A stretch of DNA of 29,203 nucleotides from Anaerolineaceae bacterium (GTDB lineage Bacteria; Chloroflexota; Anaerolineae; JAAYZQ01), in assembly GCA_012514775.1 (NCBI GenBank), contig JAAYZQ010000217.1, forward strand, positions 1 to 29,203, given 5' to 3'. The notes beneath the pieces were generated by a model. It was given only the letters and a program-made list of their open reading frames with translations. It was not told the origin of the DNA and did no database searches. The position numbers and the translations under genes are program-made. Positions 14,915 to 21,952 of the stretch are shown here, in pieces. Numbering within the stretch: position 1 is the first letter of the stretch; each line of letters starts with the position of its first letter.

Positions 14915-16954
14915 TCAATCCCGTTCCAGGTGTCGATCGAACCAGCCGGCAATGCGTTCCAGCCGGTCCACCCGGTGCTTGGGCTCTCCGCTGCGCGACA
15001 GCTCGTGGCCATCGCGGGGATAGCGCACCATCTCCACCTCGCGCTTGAGCCGGCGGAGGGCCACAAAGAGGCCCTCGGCCGCGGGGATGGGCGCCCGGAA
15101 GTCGTTCTCGGAATGGATCAACAACAACGGCGTGTGGATGTTCTCCACGTAGGCCAGGGGCGAATAACGCCACAACAGCTCGGTGTGCTCCCAGGGATTG
15201 GCGTCAAACTCCCACTCGGTGAGGAGCGGGATGTCGCTGGTGCTGTAAAAGCTGATGAGGTCGTAGACGCCGCGCTGCGCCACGGCCGCCCTGAAGCGCT
15301 GATCGTGGCCGATGACCCAGGCCGTCATAAAGCCGCCATAGGAGCCGCCGGTGTTGAACAGCCGCTCCGGATCGGCCAGGCCCCGGGCCACCACCTGGTC
15401 GACGCCCGACATGAGGTCGCCCAGGTCGGCCTCACCCCAATGTTGGATGAGGGATGCGCGAAAGTCGCGGCCGTAGCCGTCCGAGCCGCGAGGGTTGCAG
15501 GCCAGGACCAGGTAGCCGCGGGCGGCCAGGACTTGCCACTCGTGCCACATGCTCGCCTCGTGGCGGCTCCACATCACGTGGGGCCCGCCGTGGACGGACA
15601 GCACCAGGGGCGCCGGGCCCGGCCCCGCGTCGGGCGGCTTGACGATCCAGCCCTGGATGCGCGTGCCGTCGCTGCTCTCGAACCACAGGTCCTCGACCTC
15701 GGCCAGGACCCTGTCCGCCAGCCAGTCGCCGTTGACGTCGGTCAGGCGTTCCTCCCGCGAGCCGTCGAGGGCGGCCACATACAGGTCCCAGGGGGCCCGG
15801 TCGGTACTCGCCACAAAGCCAGCCTGGAGGCCGTCGGGAGAGAGGTCGTAGGCCAGGATCTCGCGCTCGGCCGACAGAAGCGTCTCCACCGGCCCGCCGT
15901 CGATGCCCACGCGGCACAGCTCGTAGCGCCCCTTGCGGCCGGCCAGAAAGCAGACGCTCTGGCTGTCGGGGCTCCAGGATATGTCGTCGGCGTGGGCGTC
16001 CAGCGCGCCGGTCACGACGCGGGGCTCCCCGCCCTCGTCCCCGGCCGGGATGAGCTTGATCTCCACGTTGGCCGCCGATAGCTCGGGCACGGGCAGGCTC
16101 TGGTAGGCGATCCACCGGCCGTCGGGCGAGGGACGCGGGCTGGCGTCTTCCGTCTCCGGCCCGGTCAGCAGCTCCTCGGGCCCGCCGTCGAGGGGCACGC
16201 GCACCAGGTCCGAGTGATAGAATATGTCGTCCTCCCCCGGTTTGCGTCCCGCTACGGCCAGCAAGGCACTGCCGTCGGGCAGCCAGCGGGGATCCCGGTA
16301 GTCGCGTTCCACGTCGGTCACGCGCCGCGGCTTGCCCGCCGCCCGCCCCGTCCCTGGGTCCACGTCCAGGACGTAGAGGTGGCTGGTGCGGCCGTCAAAA
16401 TAGCTCGTCTCGGCGCGATAGGCAAAGCGGTCGATGACCCGCGGATCGCTCCTCTCCTTCTCCCGCTTTTCCTTTTCCCGGGCGCGCCGCTCCGCCTCCT
16501 CGGGGTCGGCTGGCGTCTCGTTTTCGTTCTCCGCCTCCCCGGCCTTTTCCTCGGCGTCGACGCGGGAGGTAAAGGCGATGCGGCTGCCGTCGGGCGACCA
16601 CCTGGGCTCGCCTGCGCCGTTCTCCAGGTCGGTCAGGCGGTGCGCCTCTCCCCCGTCGGTGGCCATGACGTAAATCTGCGCCCCGGCTTTGTCGTCGCCC
16701 CGGTTGGAGACAAAGGCCAGCCAACGCCCGTCGGGCGACCAGCGCGGGGCAGTGTCTCGTTTGTCTCCGGCCGTAAACTGCCGGAGCCGCTCCCCGTCGA
16801 GGGAAGCCAGCCAGATGGCGCTCTTGTAGCCGTTGCTTTGCCTGTCGATGCGCGTGTGGACGTAGGCCAGCCGCCGGCCATCGGGGCTGAACTGCGGGTC
16901 CGATACCATGCTGATGTTGTAGAGATCCTCGGCCGTAATGCGTGTCTTGCTCAT
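14915..16954 (-). CDS. S9 family prolyl oligopeptidase / acylaminoacyl-peptidase-like
   Basis: The protein has 679 aa. The start is ATG 16954-16952 with GGGGAGGG upstream; the frame extends further but without a fitting start. The N-terminal half is a seven-bladed-type propeller of PD40 repeats (FSPDGRRLAYV, PRWSPDGRWLAFVSN, PSPDGRWIAYQS). The C-terminal alpha/beta hydrolase has HGGPH (oxyanion region), GGSYGGF with catalytic Ser538, HSENDFR with Asp618 and RDGHELSR with His650, a complete triad in the usual order. It probably hydrolyses short or N-acylated peptides in the cytoplasm; no signal peptide is seen. A highly charged insertion (about 115-155) sits between propeller blades. It shares a transcription unit with the ABC ATPase gene 8 nt downstream. 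Confidence 0.92.
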   Translation of the reverse strand: MSKTRITAEDLYNISMVSDPQFSPDGRRLAYVHTRIDRQSNGYKSAIWLASLDGERLRQFTAGDKRDTAPRWSPDGRWLAFVSNRGDDKAGAQIYVMATDGGEAHRLTDLENGAGEPRWSPDGSRIAFTSRVDAEEKAGEAENENETPADPEEAERRAREKEKREKERSDPRVIDRFAYRAETSYFDGRTSHLYVLDVDPGTGRAAGKPRRVTDVERDYRDPRWLPDGSALLAVAGRKPGEDDIFYHSDLVRVPLDGGPEELLTGPETEDASPRPSPDGRWIAYQSLPVPELSAANVEIKLIPAGDEGGEPRVVTGALDAHADDISWSPDSQSVCFLAGRKGRYELCRVGIDGGPVETLLSAEREILAYDLSPDGLQAGFVASTDRAPWDLYVAALDGSREERLTDVNGDWLADRVLAEVEDLWFESSDGTRIQGWIVKPPDAGPGPAPLVLSVHGGPHVMWSRHEASMWHEWQVLAARGYLVLACNPRGSDGYGRDFRASLIQHWGEADLGDLMSGVDQVVARGLADPERLFNTGGSYGGFMTAWVIGHDQRFRAAVAQRGVYDLISFYSTSDIPLLTEWEFDANPWEHTELLWRYSPLAYVENIHTPLLLIHSENDFRAPIPAAEGLFVALRRLKREVEMVRYPRDGHELSRSGEPKHRVDRLERIAGWFDRHLERD

Positions 16955-16983
16955 CCGTACCCTCCCCGTTGACGTGCGAGGAA

Positions 16984-17012
16984 CATTATAAGAGCGCCTG
17001 AAGGAGACGGCA
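16984..17012 (-). promoter_or_regulatory. Promoter of the S9 peptidase / ABC ATPase unit
   Basis: On the - strand, TTGCCG (17012-17007), a 17-nt spacer and a perfect TATAAT (16989-16984) lie 29 nt upstream of the ATG. The predicted start site leaves a leader of about 23 nt that contains the GGGGAGGG ribosome-binding site. Confidence 0.6.
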
Positions 17013-17105
17013 AATCCTCGGCCCGGGTTGGCATCGGGGCGCGCCGCGTCAAGGATTAATCTCGGTCTAGTCCTTTTGGGTGAGTTCAATATGACTATGG
17101 TCCTA

Positions 17106-17134
17106 TGGACAAGTGTGATCTTTTCTGCTATAAT
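17106..17134 (+). promoter_or_regulatory. Promoter of the signalling operon
   Basis: TGGACA at 17106-17111, a 17-nt spacer and a perfect TATAAT at 17129-17134 give a near-consensus housekeeping promoter on the + strand. The transcript would start near 17141, leaving a leader of about 55 nt before the first receiver gene. Confidence 0.65.
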
Positions 17135-17182
17135 GGGTCCCACCCGAGACCCGGGGGGCTGTTCGTGCTCCCGTAGAAGAAA

Positions 17183-17192
17183 GACACGTGTC
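17183..17192. promoter_or_regulatory. 10-bp palindrome in the leader of the signalling operon
   Basis: GACACGTGTC is a perfect palindrome ending 3 nt before the ATG at 17196, where a ribosome-binding site would be expected. It could be a protein-binding site or could shape initiation. A 10-bp palindrome can also arise by chance. Confidence 0.3.
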
Positions 17193-17195
17193 GAA

Positions 17196-17600
17196 ATGTG
17201 TGAGCATAGCGGTTCACCAACGGTACTGTACATTGAGGACGATCTGGCAAACCGCATCCTCGTCCAGCGCATTCTGGAGGCCGAGGGGTACCGCGTTCTT
17301 CTGGCCGAGAATGGGCCCCGGGGCCTGGAGATCGCCTGCCAGCAGCACCCAGACCTGATCCTCGTGGACATCAGCATGCCCGACATGGACGGCTACAGCG
17401 TCGCGTCACAACTCCGCTGCCAGGAAGGAGTGGCGGACGTTCCCATCGTAGCCCTCACGGCCAACGTCATGAAGGGCGATCGGGAAAGGTCGTTGGAGGC
17501 CGGCTGTTGCGGCTATATTCAAAAGCCACTGGACGTCGATCTCTTGCCCGAGCAGGTGGCTGGTTTCTTGCGCCGAGGGCCCCGGACTGCCGGAGCGTGA
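17196..17600 (+). CDS. Stand-alone response regulator receiver, first copy
   Basis: The protein has 134 aa and consists of a CheY-like receiver only. The acidic pocket is in YIEDD (E14, D15, D16), the phosphorylation site is D58 in LILVDISMPDMDG, the switch Thr is T88 in VALTAN and the conserved Lys is K110 in IQKPL, so all key residues are present. No output domain follows. The start at 17196 is chosen because the receiver fold begins right after it; a strong ribosome-binding site is not seen. It is the first gene after the promoter at 17106 and lies 77 nt before a second receiver gene. It probably relays phosphate from the nearby kinase or from kinases elsewhere. Confidence 0.9.
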   Translation: MCEHSGSPTVLYIEDDLANRILVQRILEAEGYRVLLAENGPRGLEIACQQHPDLILVDISMPDMDGYSVASQLRCQEGVADVPIVALTANVMKGDRERSLEAGCCGYIQKPLDVDLLPEQVAGFLRRGPRTAGA

Positions 17601-17677
17601 CCGCCCGCCCGTCGGGTGGCCGGCCGGCCAATGCCAAATGGTCCCCACGATGGGACCGGGAAAAGTAAGGCAACGCC

Positions 17678-18091
17678 ATGCCGCGCGATCTCTCTGAGTT
17701 GTGCGTTCTGATCGTCGAGGACAATGTCCGCAACTATGCCCTGCTGGCGCGGCTTCTGTCGTTCATGGGCGTCAAGCAGACAGAGTGGCGGCGGTCGGGA
17801 TGGCAGATCCTGGAGTTTGCCCAGGACACCATGCCCCACATCGACCTTATCTTGTTGGACATCCACCTTCCCGAGGAGGATGGCTATCAGGTTCTGGCGC
17901 GTCTTCGCGAGGATGACCGTTTCCAGGGGACGCGCATCGTCGCCGTTACAGCCGACATCAGCAGCTCCAACCTCGCCAAGGCCAGGTCAGCCGGGTTTGA
18001 CGGCTTCCTGGCCAAACCCCTCAATGTCGATCTCTTCCCCGACCAGATTCGGCGCATCCTGGATGGAGAAGCGGTCTGGGACCTGGGTTAG
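17678..18091 (+). CDS. Stand-alone response regulator receiver, second copy
   Basis: The protein has 137 aa and is receiver only. Key residues are the acidic E14 and D15, phospho-acceptor D61 in LILLDIHLPEEDG, T91 in AVTAD and K113 in LAKPLN. It differs clearly from the first receiver, so the two are not a recent duplication. The Gly/Trp/Arg-rich stretch WRRSGWQILEFAQ replaces the usual alpha-2 region. AAGTAAGG lies upstream of the ATG. The histidine kinase gene starts 7 nt after its stop, suggesting it is the direct partner of that kinase. Confidence 0.9.
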   Translation: MPRDLSELCVLIVEDNVRNYALLARLLSFMGVKQTEWRRSGWQILEFAQDTMPHIDLILLDIHLPEEDGYQVLARLREDDRFQGTRIVAVTADISSSNLAKARSAGFDGFLAKPLNVDLFPDQIRRILDGEAVWDLG

Positions 18092-18098
18092 GGGTTTT

Positions 18099-20768
18099 AT
18101 GGCACACAGAGCCGCCGATAGCCTGGCTGCACCGACTCCTTGCATCGGTCGCGGTGGCCTGTGGATTACGGGCGACCAGGAGGCCGGCGCTTCCCAGCCG
18201 CGACCGGCTCCCGCACCCGCGAGCCCGGCGCCGGCGGGCTCGCCTTCCCAGCCTCTGTCGCCCTCCCTTTCGAGCCTGCACATGCGGGGCGGGCTGGGCA
18301 AGACGCTGCTCATCGCCTTCCTGCTGCTGGCCATCGTCCCCCTGAGTTTTCTGGCCCTCGTCACCTATCACCACGTTCAGCGGGACATCCAGCAGCGGCT
18401 CCTCGCCTCGCTGGAGACCGTCGCCGCCTTCCAGGAGGCGCACCTGGTGGACTGGATCGACGCCAGCCGGCGAGACCTGGCGTTGGTCGCCGCCAGCCTG
18501 GAGCGAACCGACCCGGCCGCGGTGCAGGCCGAACTGGAGGCCCAGTTGCGCGCCCTCCAGCCGGCCTACAGCAGCCTCGTCCTCGTGGAGGCTGCCGGCG
18601 GCGGGGTGTTGGCGGCAGCGCCCGCCGCCGACGGGGTCAAGCGCGGCACCAGGCTCGACGCGCATCTCCTTCACGGCCCGGGGCTGCTGGTCACTCCGCC
18701 CGCCGCGCCGCCCCTGGGACGGGAAGTGACTCAGGCGGCGCCCGTGGGCGCGGCCGTCCGCTATCCCTGGAACGGCAAGCTCCTCGTCGGGCTGTTGGGC
18801 TGGGAGACGCTGAGGGAGGTCGTCGCCGCCCCGGCCCTGGCCGTGGAGGGCCTCCACGTCTACCTCGTCACCGCCGAGGGGCTCGTCGTCGACGCTTCGG
18901 GCCGTGACCAGGCCGCGCCTGGCACCCAGGGGGCGCCGGGAGAGCTGGTCGAGATCGCGGCCGGAGCGGGCAGCGCAGTAGAGGCCGCCGGTGTGCAGGC
19001 CCTTCTGAAAAGGGCGAGCGGCGCCGGTGCCTACCAGGACCTCCAGGGCGTGCCGGTCTTTGGGGCCTATCGCTGGGTCCCGGGGCTGCAGGTGGGCATC
19101 CTGGCCGAGCAGGAGCAGGCCCGGTTTCTTTCGGGCGGCGAGGCGCTGACGGCTCTCATCGTCGGTGCGACCCTGGCCGTCGCCCTCCTGACAGCCGCCA
19201 TCGCCGCCGTCGTGACCCGCCGCATCACGAGGCCCATCGTGCAGCTCACGGCCACCGCTTCCTGGATGGCCAGGGGCGACCTGAGCCACAGGGTGACGGT
19301 CACGCGCCGGGACGAGATCGGTGTTCTGGCCGGCGCCTTTAACCGCATGGCCGCCGAGCTCCAGATCTTGTATGCCAATCTCGAGGCCAGGGTCGCCGAG
19401 CGTACTGCCCAGTTGGCCGCCGCCAACCAGCAGGCCCGCCACCACGCCAGGCAGTTGGCCATCAGTGCCGAGGTTGCCCGCGTGGCGACCTCTATCCGCG
19501 ATCTGCCGGCGCTCCTCGACACCGTCGTGGATCTCATCGGCCGGTCTTTCGAGCTGGAGCAGGCTTCCATCTATATCCTGTGCCACGAGCTGCCCCTGGC
19601 GGCGAGCCGGGCCAGCGGCGGGCCGGACGGGATTTGCGGGGGCGTGGAGGGGCAGGACGCGCCCCTGGCCCTCTGGCAGGCGCAGGTCACCGGCCGGCGC
19701 TCCCTTCGTGGCGCTCCCGCCGCCTCGCTGCCGGCGATTGTCCAGGCGGCCCTGGCCGGGGCCAGGGAGCCGGAGCCGGCCGCGGAGCCGGTGCCGCCGG
19801 GCGGCACACCGTGCTCGCCGCCGGCGAGTAGGCCCGAGATGGCGGTTCTGTTGCAGGTGTGCGGCCGCACCTTGGGCGTGCTGCACGTCACGGCCGGCAG
19901 CGCCTCCGCCTTTGGCGAGGCCGATCAGGTTATCTATCGCTCCCTGGCCGATCAGATCGCCATCGCCATCGAAAACGCCTCGGCCTATGCCCTGGAACAC
20001 GAGACCGTCCGGCACCTGCGGGAGCTGGATCGTATCCAGAGCCGGTTCCTGACCAACATGTCCCATGCCCTGCGCACGCCCCTCAACTCGATCATCGGCT
20101 TTTCGCGCGTGATGCTCAAGGGGCTGGATGGTCCCCTCAACGAGGTGCAGCGCAACGACCTGGCGACCATCCACGAGGGCGGCCGCCAGCTCCTGGGTCT
20201 CATCGACGACCTGTTGGAGCTGTCGCAGTGGGACATCGCCCACTTTGCCGCCGATGGCATGTCCTCGCCCGGCGAGGACGAGGGCCATGTGCCGGCGCTG
20301 AACGAAGGCCAGGTGGACCTGGCCGAGATTGTCGAGGGGGTCGTGGCGACTGCCCGGGCCCTCGCCCGTGGCAAGCCTGTCCGCCTCTGGTACCAGGTGC
20401 CGGGCGACCTGCCCCGCATGACCACCGACGGCCGCCTGGTCCGGCGCCTCATCCTCGCGTTGCTGGCAAACGCCGTCAAATTCACTGCCGAGGGGCAGAT
20501 CCGGCTGTCCATCGCTACCTTGCCGGGGACGGTGCGCATCAGTGTCGGCGTCGTGCCGGGGGAGGGATCGGCCATCGCCGAGGCCAACCCGTGGATGACA
20601 GACGCCCAGATGGCCATCGCCCGGCAATTGGTGGAGAGGCTGGGAGGCGAGATCTGGGCGGGGAGCCCTCCGCCCGAGGTCGGGGGCACCGCCTTTGCCT
20701 TTGCCCTGCCCACCGCCGGCGAAGGAGCGAGGGGAATATCATCGTCGAACATCGAGGAGGCACGATGA
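18099..20768 (+). CDS. Cache-HAMP-GAF histidine kinase with degenerate ATPase domain
   Basis: The protein has 889 aa. Its order is: a Pro/Ala-rich cytoplasmic start; membrane span about 66-92; extracellular dCache-like domain about 93-345, ending in FGAYRWVPGLQVGILAE; second span about 352-374; HAMP about 374-428; coiled coil; GAF about 466-628; HisKA about 641-714; and HATPase-like about 777-877. The phospho-acceptor is H656 in MSHALRTPLNS, where the usual acidic residue after His is Ala. The N-box is present (N791 in LLANAVKFT) but no DxGxG or GTGLGL boxes are found; the region reads VVPGEGSAIAE and then MAIARQLVERLGGEIW. ATP binding is therefore doubtful. The start follows AGGGG and lies 7 nt after the second receiver. 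Its stop overlaps the next ATG (ATGA). Confidence 0.85.
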   Translation: MAHRAADSLAAPTPCIGRGGLWITGDQEAGASQPRPAPAPASPAPAGSPSQPLSPSLSSLHMRGGLGKTLLIAFLLLAIVPLSFLALVTYHHVQRDIQQRLLASLETVAAFQEAHLVDWIDASRRDLALVAASLERTDPAAVQAELEAQLRALQPAYSSLVLVEAAGGGVLAAAPAADGVKRGTRLDAHLLHGPGLLVTPPAAPPLGREVTQAAPVGAAVRYPWNGKLLVGLLGWETLREVVAAPALAVEGLHVYLVTAEGLVVDASGRDQAAPGTQGAPGELVEIAAGAGSAVEAAGVQALLKRASGAGAYQDLQGVPVFGAYRWVPGLQVGILAEQEQARFLSGGEALTALIVGATLAVALLTAAIAAVVTRRITRPIVQLTATASWMARGDLSHRVTVTRRDEIGVLAGAFNRMAAELQILYANLEARVAERTAQLAAANQQARHHARQLAISAEVARVATSIRDLPALLDTVVDLIGRSFELEQASIYILCHELPLAASRASGGPDGICGGVEGQDAPLALWQAQVTGRRSLRGAPAASLPAIVQAALAGAREPEPAAEPVPPGGTPCSPPASRPEMAVLLQVCGRTLGVLHVTAGSASAFGEADQVIYRSLADQIAIAIENASAYALEHETVRHLRELDRIQSRFLTNMSHALRTPLNSIIGFSRVMLKGLDGPLNEVQRNDLATIHEGGRQLLGLIDDLLELSQWDIAHFAADGMSSPGEDEGHVPALNEGQVDLAEIVEGVVATARALARGKPVRLWYQVPGDLPRMTTDGRLVRRLILALLANAVKFTAEGQIRLSIATLPGTVRISVGVVPGEGSAIAEANPWMTDAQMAIARQLVERLGGEIWAGSPPPEVGGTAFAFALPTAGEGARGISSSNIEEAR

Positions 20769-21952
20769 GCAAGGTGTGGATGCGTACCAGAGGGTGGGTG
20801 CGTCGCGCCCGGCCGCTCGTCTCCCTGGCCCTCGTCCTGGCCGTCCTTGCCGCCTGTGCGCCGGGCCCGGGAAGCGAGCGAGCCGACATCAAGATCGGCG
20901 TCCAGGGGCCCATCACCGGCCAGTGGGCCCTGGAGGGCCTCGGCTTTCGCAACGCCGTGGCCCTACTCGCCGACGAGGTCAACGCCCAGGGAGGGCCGCT
21001 GGGCGACGGGCGCTCCATCGTCCTCGTCGAAGGCGACGACCGGGGCGACGCCGACGAAGCCCGGCGCGTGGCCGAGCGCCTCATCGCCGAAGGCGTGATA
21101 GCCGTCGTCGGCGCCTACAATTCGGACGCCACGGCGGCCTCCGCGCCGCTGTACGATGAGGCCGGCATCATCCAGATCACCCCCTCCTCCACGGCGACGG
21201 ACCTCACCCAGCACGGCTACTCGCGCTTTTTCCGCGTCTGCTACCTGGACGATCGCCAGGGCCTGTTCGTGGCGAGCCTGATGGCCACCGAGCTCCACGT
21301 GAAGCGCGCCGCCCTGGTGCACGACGGCTCTCTCTATGCCAGGGGGCTGGCCGACTGGACGCAGCGCTACCTCCAGGAGCAGGGCATCGAGGTCGTCTAT
21401 TTTGGCGCCGTGACCCCCGGCCAGCGCGACTTTACTCCGGTCATCCAGGCCCTCGACGAAAGCGGCGCCGAGGCGGTCTACTTTACCGCCTACTGGCGCG
21501 AGGCGGGCCTCCTCGTCAGGCAGATGCGCGAGATGGGCGTGGATGACGTCCGCTTCCTGGCCGGCGACGCCGTCAACAACCCGGAGTTTGCCCAGATCGC
21601 CGGCGCCGAGGCGGCCGCGGGCTCGCTCATCTCCACCTTTCCCCTGCCTCGCGACCTCCAGTCGCCGGAGGCCGTCGCGTTCAGCTCTGCCTACGAGGCC
21701 AGATACGGTGAGGCTCCCCAGAGCATCTATACCCTCATGGCCGCCGATGGCTTTCGTCTCCTCGTCGATGCCATGAAGGAGACGGGCTCGGTGGATCCCG
21801 CCGACCTGGCGGCGCACCTGCACGCCATCCAGGACTACCCGGGGATCTCGGGCCCCATCGAGGGGTACGACGAAAAAGGGGACCGCATTGGGGCGGGGCA
21901 CGTCGTGTACGTCGTCACCGAGGAGGGCGATTTTGAGCTCTTTAAGCCCTGA
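20765..21952 (+). CDS. Branched-chain amino acid-type (Peripla_BP_6) binding lipoprotein
   Basis: The protein has 395 aa. The signal peptide ends in the lipobox LAVLAAC, so it is a membrane-anchored lipoprotein. The body is a type 1 periplasmic-binding fold of the LivJ/Leu-Ile-Val class: IKIGVQGPITGQWA, the ligand-contact region GAYNSDATAASAPLYDEAGI and TPSSTATDLT, then FRVCYLDDRQG and the late QSIYTLMAADGFRLL. The ligand is probably an amino acid or other small molecule. No Liv permease or ATPase gene is nearby. The ATG overlaps the kinase stop (ATGA) and has GAGGAGG upstream; the following sensor gene begins inside its last 20 nt. This coupling argues for a sensory role in place of, or besides, transport. 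Confidence 0.9.
   Translation: MSKVWMRTRGWVRRARPLVSLALVLAVLAACAPGPGSERADIKIGVQGPITGQWALEGLGFRNAVALLADEVNAQGGPLGDGRSIVLVEGDDRGDADEARRVAERLIAEGVIAVVGAYNSDATAASAPLYDEAGIIQITPSSTATDLTQHGYSRFFRVCYLDDRQGLFVASLMATELHVKRAALVHDGSLYARGLADWTQRYLQEQGIEVVYFGAVTPGQRDFTPVIQALDESGAEAVYFTAYWREAGLLVRQMREMGVDDVRFLAGDAVNNPEFAQIAGAEAAAGSLISTFPLPRDLQSPEAVAFSSAYEARYGEAPQSIYTLMAADGFRLLVDAMKETGSVDPADLAAHLHAIQDYPGISGPIEGYDEKGDRIGAGHVVYVVTEEGDFELFKP

Noticed and set aside
18021..20627. 868-codon - strand frame opposite the histidine kinase
   Set aside because: Antisense shadow rich in Gly/Arg/His with no domain; the + strand frame has cache, HAMP, GAF and HisKA motifs.
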